From: Clitoria ternatea
Taxonomy: Eukaryota > Streptophyta > Magnoliopsida > Fabales > Fabaceae
DNA length: 64,000 nucleotides
Assembly (NCBI GenBank): GCA_037962975.1
Contig: CM075669.1
Span: forward strand, 244,999,351 to 245,063,350
Reading direction: 5' to 3'
Below are positions 1-10,069 of this stretch, piece after piece. The notes under the pieces are model-generated. The model saw only the letters and a program-made list of their open reading frames with translations. It did no database searches and was not told the origin of the DNA. Both the position numbers and the translations under genes were made by a program. Position 1 is the first letter of the stretch. Every line of letters begins with the position of its first letter.

Positions 1-370
1 CTGTTCACTGTTTGGAGGCATTGATCCAATTGCCTCGTATATTATCTATCCATTCTCTGCTTCTTACTGATATCTTCAAAGGCAGTTTCTAATTCATACC
101 TTTTCCTCTTAAGGGAAACATTGTTTTGTTGAGCCTTGATTAATGCATCCTCTAATACTTGGTTTTTCTCCGTCATTTCAACTAGCTTACTTTTCAAGTT
201 TTCAATCTCCTCTCTTTCAATGGGAAGTGTATTTTTCACATGAGCACTGTGATCTTTGAAGGGTAACTTGACAATAGCTACCCTATTTGAAATCCATTGG
301 TGGTAACCTCTGTTTGTAGCATAACTTCGGACACCCAACTCTTTTCCTTTTCTATGGACCTTGGCCCAAG
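1..370 (-). pseudogene. Ogre/Tat-like ORF1 (DUF7745-like), C-terminal part
   Basis: This is the C-terminal part of a protein whose N-terminal part lies at 4236-5288 on the same strand. The open stretch from 338 to 42 begins GVRSYATNRGYHQW and then gives a Glu/Lys-rich heptad-like segment (about residues 40-98) that should form a coiled coil. Just upstream the frame reads through WAKVHRKGKE before it meets the inserted LTR. From memory, this Trp/Lys/Arg block followed by a coiled coil is the end of the DUF7745-type protein found as ORF1 of plant Tat/Ogre retrotransposons, whose function is unknown. The frame runs toward the window edge, so the true C-terminus and the gag-pol expected beyond it are not visible. 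The family call rests on remembered conserved blocks, not a search. Confidence 0.6.
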
Positions 371-539
371 TGTAACATCTTGTTTTTAATAATAGTTCTA
401 TTTTGTAAATTATGAGGTATGGAAGGTCTTAAGTGATAATCAATGAATAAAACACCCAATGGATGGCTTATATTACTTCAAAAATTCCATTTTGGAGTAT
501 AATTATGGAATTTATATAGACCTTTAGATATAATATTCT

Positions 540-1960
540 TTTTCCGAGTGGAAATGCCTTAGAAAGAACTGTCCGAGTGAAAAAGGGACTCTGTTTCGAG
601 TGAAAATTGAAATTTCCGAGTGAAGTTTTGTTTTCCGAGTGGAATATGGCCGAGAGAGTTTATCCCGAGTGGAATTCTTGCCCCAGAGACACTTATGTAT
701 GAAGTGGGACTGATAGAACCACTTCTGGGTGAGAGAATCCGAGTGACTCACCTTGGAGTGACTCACTGCCGAGTCAAATGCCTTTAAATGACTCATTTCC
801 GAGTCAATTATCTCTGAATGACTCATTTCTGAGTCAAATATCTCAGAAAGACTTATTTTCGAGTCAAGTATTTTTCCAGTGACTCGTTTCCGAGTCAATC
901 ATGGTTAAACATTGCAATTCTGAACGAAAATTCACTGAGTGCCTTCATTTTCGAGCGAAGTACAGAGGAAAATGTATTTCTGAGTGGTAGGGTTCCGGCT
1001 GGGGACACACGGTGTATGATTGTCCAGATGTGCACTGGAATAATTTCATGTGAGTGAGGAAGAAAAGAGGTCATCTTTGGGAATGAGATTCCGAGTGAGT
1101 GAACAACTATAGGGGAGAATCGGTTTCTGAAAAGTTTTACCGAGTGGAACCATGTGTGTGGAGACTCGGATTTAGAATGAGGAACTGAGTGTTGAAGAAT
1201 GAGTGAAAGAGGACTCAGTTTGGATTACTCTGCCGAGAGAAGAACAGAATGAATGATGGGTCAGTAAGGATTATTTTGTTGGGTGACAAACTTGAGTGCA
1301 TGAGTCGGTTTCAGAGGAGTTCTACCAAGCAGAAACCTAAGAGTTAGGAATCAGTTTTAATTGATTTCACCGAGTGGACAGTCGAATGGAATAAGTCAGC
1401 TTTGAGGTAATTCACCGAGTGAGAACCGATCAGGTATTGAATCAGATTTAGAATAAATAGCCGAGTGATAGACTACGTAAGTATGAGTCGGCTTAGGAAT
1501 GATTTGGTTTGAAATTATCGAGAGAGAGACTGATTGAGAGCTGACTCGGTTTCAAGAGGTTCTGCCGAGTGAGAATCTGAGAGCTTTGAGTCGGTCTGGA
1601 TTAAGTTGTTGTGTGGAAACCGAGTGGATGAAAGGTCGGTTTTGAGGAATGACGACCTCTGGTCGGATTTCGCTTAAGCAAATGAATTCCTCACTTAAGC
1701 GAGTGAAGAGTGGAATAAGTGAGGCTTGAGTGTCTCGCTCAAGCGAGTCGGAATTCGCTTGATCGAAACTCCCTTCTGCCAGTGCAATGTATGGCACTCG
1801 CTCAAGCGAGAGAGGATTTCGCTTGAGCAAGAAGGACTCGGATTTCCTTCTCTTCACGTTATTAACAATTTCCAGTAGGCATATATACTGACTGGGTAGA
1901 ATTCCAGTCGGTTTAGAGGCTGATCGAGTGGAATTTCAGTCGGTATTCAGTGTTAGAATT
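540..1960 (+). repeat. Dispersed CCGAGTGA-type motif array in LTR S
   Basis: Variants of CCGAGTGA or CCGAGTGG recur irregularly every few tens of bases through this block, between otherwise unlike spacers. They are nearly all in the sense direction of the LTR. There is no fixed period, so this is not a simple tandem repeat. The same word recurs in the unrelated LTRs B, C2, D and F, always on the LTR sense strand. Its function is unknown. Confidence 0.8.
1665..1835. repeat. TCGCTTGAGCGA-type imperfect palindromes in LTR S
   Basis: Several copies of a 10-12 bp near-palindrome (CGCTCAAGCG, CGCTTAAGC, CGCTTGAGC) occur within about 170 bp, often extended by GAGT. The same word occurs in LTRs B, C1, C2, F and I of this window. 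Confidence 0.75.
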
Positions 1961-2429
1961 AACTTTTGACTCCAATTTTGTCCTCTTATGCATATTTTAA
2001 TATATCTGATCCAATTATTCACCCTAGTGTGTGGACGGCCAGAAGTGGACATTATAGAGCTCACTTTCTTATCTCAACCTCCATTATTTTTCCACAATCA
2101 ATCCACTAACAGCCCACTAAAAATCCACTCACGAGGATGATGTTCCCCACTTGTCTTTGCATTATTAACACTGCCTCTGTTAAGACCAGAACTCCTGAGA
2201 ACAAAGTCAGTAAATCTTCTTCCTCTCTTTTACTCTTCTCCATCAAGGCCCTTCAATCTGAAGCTAGGACAGCAAGGAGACCATTTTCAATCAGCCAACT
2301 ATCTTCAATCCAAGTAAGAGGGGACAGGGTTGTGAATAATTATGAAATGGGTAGAATTGTATGCTATCCTAGGATTCCAATTTTATTTTCGTATATTGTT
2401 GCTCAATTTTGAAGCTAAACACGTATGAG

Positions 2430-3030
2430 TTTGATTCTAACTTCTTCATCAAAGTTGTAGAACTTTTTGTTATGTGAATTTTGAGACCTGAACCGATTGA
2501 TTTGAATATGTATAGAAAAAGTTATAGCCAAAATACTATAGCATGTCCGTGTGGAATATTTATCCTATGTTTTGTGTATATATTAATATTCTGGGAATTA
2601 TACATGCATAATCAGCCTTTGATGTCTTTACAAAAGTTGTAGATATTTATGTTGTGGTTTTATAGAAAGTGGTTTTAAGTTAAAAATATGCTTGTAGATC
2701 TAGATATGCCTAAAATACAGAAGTATGTTCATGCTGAAAATCTATTAATAATGAAATATGAATCGTATTTTTAAAACTGGGAATTTTGTGGTGAGAATTA
2801 GTGATCGGTGTCTTCATGAAAGTTGTAGATATTTGTGTTAGGAGTAATTTAGAACTAATCCCATGCCAAAATTATATTTTAGCTCCAAAAACGTTGAAAA
2901 TACTAACATATGTACGTTTTGAAAACTCTCTTTGAGGCAGTTTTGTATTTTGTGGATAAGTGGTGTTTCTGTTTGGAATTTGGATTTATGGTCTTCATGA
3001 AAGTTGTAGATAATTTTATTATTGAACTAT
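2430..3030 (+). repeat. Diverged ~185-bp tandem monomers in LTR S
   Basis: The phrase CATGAAAGTTGTAGATA or close variants recurs near 2440, 2628, 2814 and 2993, a spacing of about 180-188 bp. The sequence between is diverged but similarly arranged. The corresponding LTR A region has more units in reverse complement. Confidence 0.65.
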
Positions 3031-3481
3031 AAAAAGTGGAATCACTTGAAAAGGTTTTGATTTTCTCATGTTATGGTTGTTTTACTAACGTATGTCGTTG
3101 TTGGAAATGCTGAAATTTACTTAAAATGATTATTATGGATGAAAATGATATTTTCTCTATGGGTAACAATTTATTATTGAATTCTTGAGGGATTATGAAG
3201 TATTATGGATGTTGATGAGTGTCTAATGAGTATTATACAGTTTGTGTATTTTGGTGGTGAATAATTATGAATGACTAAATTAATATATATACATGAATGC
3301 CTTGCGGTTATTGATACATGTGGTTGAAATGGTAAATCCATGATTCTGAAAATTATTATATGTGATATATCCCTTTGAGGACTTGTGGTTTTCCAAGTGG
3401 TTTTGGAAATCGATATATCATGGTATGTTAAATGATAAAGAGAATTAAAGGCATTCATGCATCATAAGCATTTGGACGCAC

Positions 3482-3712
3482 CATGGAATTTAGGGGTTCC
3501 ATGATTGCCTACCCTGGTGGGGGGTTACTCTATGATGAGTTTAAGCCCTATTTTCGCAGGAGCCATGGAGTGTAGGGATTCATGGTTATGCTAAGTCCTA
3601 CTTGTGTACTTCGGTACTGCAGGAGCCATGAAGGTGTAGGGATTCATGGTTATGCTAATTCCTACTTGTGCACTTATTTTCGCAGGAGCCATGAAGATGT
3701 AGGGATTCATGG
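3482..3712 (+). repeat. 63-bp tandem array of hairpins in LTR S
   Basis: Three hairpins start at 3563, 3626 and 3689, exactly 63 bp apart, after a related one at 3482-3503. The stems are CATGGAA/TTCCATG, CCATGGA/TTCATGG (one G-T wobble) and CCATGAA/TTCATGG (twice). The three 63-bp units share TGTAGGG in the loop; the first loop reads TTTAGGGG. LTR A has the same hairpins on the other strand. The array lies in the 3' part of the LTR, where a transcribed leader would be expected. Confidence 0.75.
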
Positions 3713-4235
3713 TTATGCTAATTCCTACTGGAGTCTCTATGAGACTTTTTACTGCAGTATTCCCACCAAACCAAATGGATCCAACATGACATCATTTGAC
3801 TAATTTAAGATTTATTAATTATAAATGAATTTGTTTGGCATTTCCATCATATCATTCTGCCTTGTTGGTTGTGTTTGTGAAATTTTATTTATTTTATAAT
3901 TATTCTATATTCTGTCTCACTCTTAAATTAATTTTTATAGTGAATGCTACACAGAATGAAGAGTGATGCCATGAATGGAGTTTACGTGAATTATTGCTTG
4001 GAATTTGACTTTATTTTAATTTGATGGGTTGTAATAATAATATAAAGTTTCATGTACTGTATTTTTCTAAATCGTTTCCGCTATATAAATATTTCATGAC
4101 TTTAATTATTCACGACTAGTATGTATGATAATAATCCGCGTTTATCAACTTTTACATGACTTATTACAAATTTCAAAAATGATTTTTTTTTAAAACGTGA
4201 AAAATTTATTCGAGAAATTACTAAGGACGTCACAC

Positions 4236-5288
4236 CAAGCATCAATGACAGTTTGGATAACAGGAGCACTATTTCCCTCTATATGGTAATGAAGGAAAGG
4301 TGCCACTGTTTCTTCTCCCAGAGGCTGGAGCATAGGATAAGCAAGCTGTCTTTTCACAATGGCAGGATTATAGTTGATGCATCCTTGAGTTTCCATGAGA
4401 GGCACATTGGGAAATTTCCCATAGCAGTAAATAATAGAATCCACATTCATCCACTGAGGGTACAACCAAATCATGTTTGCACACAATCCTGCCAGATGTC
4501 TTGCCCATTCCCTATTAGTCTTCTTGGTTAACTAAAGAAGTTTCAAATTAGAGATAGGCATTCGACCTTGCCAAACAGATACAAGGCAGGTAGACAACAA
4601 ATGATTTTCCTCCCATTCCGGTTGTGACAGAAATCCATTGTACAATAGATGTCAGCCAAGACAGTGGTAATGAAACTTTCTCCTCTAAGCTTTTGAGCTA
4701 GGAAAATATCAATTGCCTTGAAACCAATGTAATTATCAAGGTTGGGGAAAAAGACCACACCATAAATAGCCAATGCCAAAGTGTTAATAAACACGTCTCA
4801 TTCCCCTTTCCCTGCCTGACTAAAGAGTTACTGCTCAAAGAAGGTTAGTGCGAAACCTGAAATCTGGTTCCTATTCAACTGAGCTCTCTTAAGTACTTCA
4901 GGATCTATCTTGAGAACACGAGCTACATTGAAAATGGAAGCATGATGCTCGGTTCATCGATAAGGTTTCAGATCTTCCAATGGCAAGCCAAATACCTGCT
5001 CAAATTCCTTTGGAGTAGGAGCTAATTGGAAGTCTTTGAATGTAAAACAGCGGAGACGAGGATCATAAAACTAAGCTAGAGTAGTAAGGGCCCTTCCTAC
5101 ACTTTGACCTCTAAGAATTTTAGGATCTTTCCATACTTCCTTGCAAAGGTCATTTTCTTAGTAATATCCATCCGTTTTCCTAAGGATAATAGATTGTTAG
5201 TATTTGATTTCATGATTTTGAGATATAACAAAATTTTCAAACCAGTTGCCTTCACTTCCTGGTCACTTGTTCTCATATTAAATTCCAT
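4236..5288 (-). pseudogene. Ogre/Tat-like ORF1 (DUF7745-like), N-terminal and central part
   Basis: The likely start is the ATG at 5286-5288, about 770 bp downstream of the PBS. Reading toward 4236 and allowing frame changes, recognisable blocks follow in order: FYDPRLRCFTFKDFQLAPTP, then FGLPLEDLKPYR, then a block with LALAIYGVVFFPNLDNYI, then a block with NVPLMETQGCINYNP and RQLAYP. From memory these are the conserved blocks of the DUF7745-type ORF1 of plant Tat/Ogre retrotransposons; its biochemical role is unknown. The gene is dead: there are stops near 5097, 5072, 4948, 4829 and 4803, at least two frame changes, and LTR S is inserted at 4236. Some stops sit where Trp or Gln would be expected, which fits G-to-A or C-to-T decay. 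Confidence 0.65.
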
Positions 5289-6061
5289 TTTCTATGATAC
5301 TTACCAATATTTAAATTTTACCTTTCATAAAGAAAACAAAAAAACAAATTAATAAAAGGAAGGATCTAATAATTATTCTAAAATAATATTTATCATGATC
5401 TATGTTAAAAAATACATTATTTATAAAGTCTTTTTTTTGAAAATCTTTTTTAATTTTCTTTTGTGAAAATGAAAGATAAGAGGAATGTTTGCCCCATTGT
5501 GTCTTAGACTGAGGTAGCCACCTAATTGGTTCTAAGGTTTTTCAAACATGATTTCTCACAAGGTGACTATTCTAATTGGTTCTAAGAAGGTCACCGGAGC
5601 TTTGATCTTTAGCTATGAGCCTTATGCAAAAAGTAGAGAATCCTACTTAGTGCGGGTGCCATAACTAAGATAATACTCCGGTTGAGTTTTTCACGCAAAT
5701 CATGGTAGGACGTATCGTCCTAAATGACACCGCTAATAATCCCCCTAACCTACGTCTTTTGTAGGGCCTGGTATAGGGTCCTTTTTTAACGGTGTGTGCA
5801 TAAATGTGAATGTGATATGTGTGGGGGCATTCATACCTGAATTTTCTTACCCATTCTACACAATGAACAAACACAAATAACACGTGTCTTCTACCCTATG
5901 GTTCTAAATTAAAGCAATAAATAAAAAACAATGTAAGTTCAAAATAAATAGAATATTAGACAAACAACGGGAATAACAAAATAAACAAATAAATAGGATG
6001 AAACAATTAATAATCAATAAAATACACAAGATCAATTTAACAGGCTTGACTCTCAAAGAGT
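5289..6061 (-). other. Untranslated leader of the Ogre/Tat-like element
   Basis: This non-coding stretch lies between the PBS and the ORF1 start. A TCTAATTGGTTCTAAG-type phrase appears more than once near 5525-5585. The short open frames here have no family features. A long leader before ORF1 fits Ogre-type organisation, but the assignment is by position only. Confidence 0.5.
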
Positions 6062-6078
6062 CCCCAGTGGAGTCGCCA
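6062..6078 (-). promoter_or_regulatory. Primer-binding site, tRNA-Arg-like (Ogre type)
   Basis: On the minus strand this reads TGGCGACTCCACTGGGG, two bases from the end of an LTR that finishes CGTGACA. From memory this matches the tRNA-Arg-type primer site of Ogre/Tat elements and is clearly different from the tRNA-Met sites of the other elements here. It sets the orientation (minus) and the LTR edge at 6081. Confidence 0.7.
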
Positions 6079-6081
6079 ACT

Positions 6082-6108
6082 GTCACGACCGGGGTCCCGG
6101 GTCATGAC
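6082..6108 (-). promoter_or_regulatory. Inverted repeat at the LTR 3' end beside the PBS
   Basis: Arms GTCACGACCGG and CCGGGTCATGAC face each other across a few bases, with about ten paired positions. It lies at the U5-PBS joint, where a hairpin could affect integrase recognition or priming. That role is inference. Confidence 0.5.
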
Positions 6109-6879
6109 GCAGATAGGGAGAATGCAATTATAAAGAAAAATGAAACCGTATTGGAACAATGCCTTTAGGAGGCCTAAAAAAAACTAAAGGGTTCAGGGAG
6201 TCACCACTAATATTTATTAAGAAAAATATCAGGAAAACCTTTAAATGACACTGGTTTTAAAATGAGATCTATTTGGTCCGGAAGTCGAATTACAGGTGGG
6301 GAAGGTATTAGAACCCCACACTGTCCGTCCTAAAACGGTTACCCAAATTGATTATGTATATTTTTTTATAAATGATTATTAAATATTTCATCCTTCATAA
6401 AGAATACAACCATGAAAGATGTTATTTATAGACAATATACACATGAGCAAAATAATAATAAGGACATTTTGAAAAAAATATAAACACACATACAATAAAT
6501 TAAATAATAGGACACATCACCCAAGTTTCGTTTTTTAAGTTCACAGGAAAATAAACAAACAAGTAATTAAAAAGTAAAATAAAATAAAAAAAAGATATCT
6601 CGTCTAAATTATCTTTCTAGTAATTCAAAGACAATCCATTAATTTTACCAAAAAATACATGGTTAAATTTTTATAAAAAATTAAACAAATAAATAATGAA
6701 AAGGTAAAATAGATAGATATAAGAAGGAAAAATAGCATTAAATACATCGATGTGAAAATAAAGAAATATATACACTTAATTAATTAAAATTAATAAGTGA
6801 ATCTTATTCAATCATTTTTTGAAAATAAGGTTAATAAGACGTCTCATCCAAATTAATCTCATTTCAAACTTAAAAGAAA

Positions 6880-7730
6880 GATAAATAGATAAATAAATAC
6901 GTAAAAGGAGAAACAAGATAATAATAATAAATAAATAATCACCTATAAAAAACTTAAGAAATTATATAACATGATAGACAAATGATTATGTAAAAGATAA
7001 CTAAAAAGTTATTGAGAAGAAAAAATAAATAATTGTAGAAAATTAAAATGCAGAAAAATAAATAATTAAAAGTGCAGAAAAATAAAAATATAAAAAAAAT
7101 AAATGAATAAATAAATAACTACAGAAAAATAAAGTGTGAAAAAATAAAATGTAGAAAAATAAATAAATAAAAATAAAAGTGTAGAAAAACAAATAAATAA
7201 AAATAAAAGTGTAGAAAAGTAAATAAAAGTGCAGAAAAATAAATAAATAAAAATAAAAATGTAGAAAAATAAATAAAAAAGCAAAATAAATAAATTAATA
7301 AAAACAAAAGTGTAGAAAAATAAATAAATAAACAAGTAACTACAGAAAAATAAAGTGCAGGAAAATAAATAAATAAAATAAAAGTGTAAAAAAATAAATA
7401 AATAAAAATAAAAATGGAAAAAAATACATAAATAAAAATAAAAGTACAGAAAAATAAATAAAGAAAAATAAAAGTACAGAAAATAAATAAATAAATAAAT
7501 AACTACAGAAAAATAAAGTGTGAAAAAATAAAATACAGAAAAATAAATAAATAAACATGAAAGTACAAAAAATAAATAAATAAAAATAAAAGTACAGAAA
7601 AATAAATAAGAAATAAATAAAAGTGCAGAGAATAAATAAATAAACAAATAACTACAGAAAAATAAAGTGTGGAAAAATAAAATGCAGAAAATTAAATAAA
7701 TAAAAATAAATGTAATGGAATATGATATCA
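6880..7730. repeat. A-rich degenerate minisatellite
   Basis: AAATAAATAAA blocks alternate with short phrases such as AGTGCAGAAAAAT and AACTACAGAAAAATAAAGTG. The composite AACTACAGAAAAATAAAGTG phrase returns near 7120, 7340, 7500 and 7655, so there is a higher-order unit of roughly 155-220 bp. The long minus-strand open frames here arise because the repeat lacks stop codons. Confidence 0.8.
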
Positions 7731-8260
7731 CAACACAATATCACCAAATAAAATAATAAATAACAATAATAATGATAACAAATGTCAAATAAAATATACG
7801 AAATAAATGAACTAAAAAGAAAATAAATGAAATTATGATCCTAATTATGACAATCAAACTATAAATAAAATTTCACAAGGGAAAATTACAATATTAATAA
7901 AATAAAATATATTAAAGAAATAAATAAATATTCTGATATTTATTGAAAATACCTTAGAACAAAAACAATTAAAGAGGATCCAGAACGGAGTTTGGGAGAT
8001 CGATATTGTGTAGATTTCTCTTGCTTTTGGCTTCGTTTGGACTCGATTTAAGGGAGTTTGGACACTGGTTACAAGACTCTTACAGTAATTTTGGTCACAA
8101 AACTCGTATACTAAAACATAATAGAGTACCACATGCTTTCCTAACCACATTTTCATATCTATATTTTTGAAAACAAACTTTTCTAAAACATCACACAAAA
8201 ATATATCACTTTTTTCTCTCTTCCTCCTTTTTCTTTTTCTTTTTCCTTTGCATCCTCCTT

Positions 8261-8268
8261 TATTTATA
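8261..8268 (-). promoter_or_regulatory. TATA box of the Ogre/Tat-like LTR
   Basis: The minus strand reads CTATAAATA, a canonical plant TATA box, about 330 bp inside the proposed LTR 5' edge, with a pyrimidine-rich stretch at 8198-8258 just downstream in sense. It is the best Pol II promoter candidate for this LTR. The start site is not determined. Confidence 0.45.
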
Positions 8269-8599
8269 GAGAGAAATTTTCCTTGGATCCTTCATGACAT
8301 ACCATCACTTTCCTTCTTTTCCAAATTGTCAAAATTTGATGTCAATTTCTCCTAATTTCTCTAATTATGCAACCAAACTGGGTCCCACCTTAATAAATCA
8401 CTGTAACTTCTCTTTTTTCTTTTTTTCTCTTGACCTTTTTTGTTTTGGGCCCAATTTTTTTTTTGTTTTTTTAATTTTTTTGGATTTTTTGGGTCCATTT
8501 TTTAGACTTTTTTTCCCTATTTTTGTTTTTTTTATTTGATTTTTTTAGTCTTTTTATTTTTTTATTTTTTTTGAATATTTTGAGTACAAATGAGTAATC

Positions 8600-8830
8600 A
8601 TTTACTTTTATAAAAACATAAACTATTTTAGAATCCTAAAATTATTTATTACACATTGGGCTATAAATAAAATATCCAATAAAGAAAAAGTACTACCCAT
8701 GCTACAAGAAGCAAGAAGGTAGTTACAAAACATCGGTTTCCCGCCCTTATTATTTCCCCTTGGTTTTGACACATATTGCCCATTGAGAAAAATTATGGAA
8801 GAAGGTTCATGAAAGAAAAGGTGTGGTATT
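8600..8830. other. Unassigned AT-rich sequence before LTR C1
   Basis: I recognise no gene or repeat here. It may be pre-insertion host DNA or the rest of the Ogre-like LTR. It ends with GTATT at 8826-8830, the left TSD of C1. Confidence 0.4.
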
Positions 8831-8897
8831 TGTAACACCCTAAAAATTGGGGGTCAATTTTTCGCGATTTAGAAAAATAATTACAAGTAGGAGGAAC

Positions 8898-8899
<2 letters not shown>

Positions 8900-8933
<34 letters not shown>
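8900..8933. repeat. (AT)n microsatellite left of the MITE
   Basis: An uninterrupted AT dinucleotide run abuts the left MITE end. A matching run lies at 32184-32222 beside the right end, and AACAC occurs on both outer sides (8895-8899 and 32222-32226), possibly the target duplication. Confidence 0.8.
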
Positions 8934-8936
<3 letters not shown>

Positions 8937-9114
8937 GATGTATCATATGAGAAAGGCTCTCTTATGTGAGAGTGAGAGGGGCAAATCTGGGCCGTATAAC
9001 CATACAATGGATGATTGAGATTAATCATGTGATTTTTTTAAGAAGTCATGTGACCTTTTAAGGGATCATGTGACTTTTAAAAACTTTTAATCTCAACCAC
9101 CCATGTATGGTTAT
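8934..9114 (+). mobile_element. Foldback MITE, left arm and centre
   Basis: From GAGGATGTATC inward, about 90 bp matches in reverse complement the sequence ending at 32182 (GATACATCC), including the block GGGCAAATCTGGGCCGTATA. The centre, about 60 bp, carries CATGTGA three times. Removing element B (9115-32121 with one GTTAT) rejoins a MITE of about 240 bp. The superfamily is not decided. Confidence 0.8.
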
Positions 9115-9344
9115 TGTGACATCCCTCGTCAATTTTCTCATTTTTCCAAAATAATTTTTCGTATTTTAATATAAAAATCCCCTCAGTCTTAATATAAAAA
9201 TATTTACTTTTCTTAAGTATATTCAAAGTAGTAAAATCACACTTAAATTAGCAAATTCCGACTGAAACGGATCCAAAATACATCCATTAATAAAATAGTT
9301 ATTTAGGAACAACGAAAGAAGGAAAACGGAGTCAGGAGTCAATC

Positions 9345-9420
9345 GCCTGAGCGAGCCCCTGATTCGCTTAAGCGAGTGCCGACTCGCTTGAGCGAGTGCC
9401 GACTCGCTTGAGCGAGTGCT
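9345..9420. repeat. CGCTTGAGCGAGT palindrome cluster in LTR B
   Basis: Four near-identical units (CGCTTAAGCGAGTGCC, then CGCTTGAGCGAGTGCC, and so on) sit in tandem at about 18-bp spacing, preceded by GCCTGAGCGAGCCC. The partner LTR has one unit fewer (29060-29115), so the array length changes by unit. Confidence 0.8.
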
Positions 9421-10069
9421 ACTCATCAACTTGAGCATGCAAGACATACGAGTAAAGCCAACAAGTCGGATCTCACCCGGAAATATGAGCATTCGGGTAT
9501 CTCTCGCTCGGAAACGACTTAACATTCACTCAACAAAGGCTCCCTCGATCTGTGACGTCCCGTGTAGTTTTCCGAATAAATTTTTCGTATTTTTAAAAGA
9601 TCATTTTAAAATTCATAAATTAAATTCAGAGTTCACGTAGTAGTTGGTAATTGCGAAATATTATAATACATACTAGTCGTGAATAATTAAATTCGATAAA
9701 ACATTTAAGTAGCGGAAACGATTTAGAAAAATAACGGTACATGATACGTTATACTTATTACAACCCATAAAATCAAAGTCCAAGTAATAGTTCATATAGG
9801 CATCAATCATGGCATCACTCTTCATTCTGCGTGGCATTCACTGTAAAAATTAATGTCAGAGTGAGACAGAATATAGAATAAATATAAAATAAATAAAACT
9901 GCACAATCACAATCAACAAACCATAATGATATGATGAATATGCCAAACAAGTTCATTTATATTTAATAAGTCTTTAATTTAGTCCAATGATATCATGCTG
10001 GATCCATTTGGTTTGGTGGGAATACTGCAGTACAAAGTCTCATAGAGACTCCAGTAGGAATTAGCATAA

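Larger units (their letters stand above)
371..4235 (+). mobile_element. Solo LTR S (3.87 kb), inserted in ORF1
   Basis: The sequence starts TGTAACATC and ends GACGTCACA, and is flanked by the 5-bp duplication CCAAG at 366-370 and 4236-4240. Removing it and one CCAAG restores the reading sense of the ORF1 remnant across the joint, which is strong evidence for a clean insertion. No gag, pol, primer-binding site or second LTR is present, so this is a solo LTR left by LTR-LTR recombination. The 3' half (about 2120-4235) is related to the LTRs of element A in reverse complement. The 5' part, including a CCGAGT-rich block, is not shared with A. All open frames inside are short and read through repeats, so I call none of them genes. 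Confidence 0.9.
6081..8599 (-). mobile_element. 5' LTR of the Ogre/Tat-like element (right edge approximate)
   Basis: The left edge (the LTR 3' end) is fixed by TGTCACGACC immediately beside the PBS. The right edge is a guess at GAGTAATCA near 8599, because the partner LTR is outside the window. The sense strand has a TATA box near 8268 and a very A-rich stretch. Its end nearest the PBS carries a phrase around GGGGAAGGTATTAG and GTCCGTCCTAAAACGG that is familiar from Ogre-type LTRs. Open frames across 7066-7731 are Phe/Tyr/Leu-rich readings of low-complexity DNA and are not genes. Confidence 0.6.

Noticed and set aside
524..898. 124-residue minus frame with repeated Ser/Asp/Glu/His motifs
   Set aside because: The apparent protein repeat is only the reverse reading of the CCGAGT/GACTCA word array in LTR S.
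2137..2412. 91-residue plus frame, possible small host gene
   Set aside because: It lies within solo LTR S in a region shared with LTR A, where the frame is not kept.
7066..7731. 221-residue Phe/Tyr/Leu-rich open frame on the minus strand, resembling a multi-pass membrane protein
   Set aside because: It is a reading of AAATAAATAAA-type low-complexity DNA that lacks stop codons; overlapping frames give the same composition.
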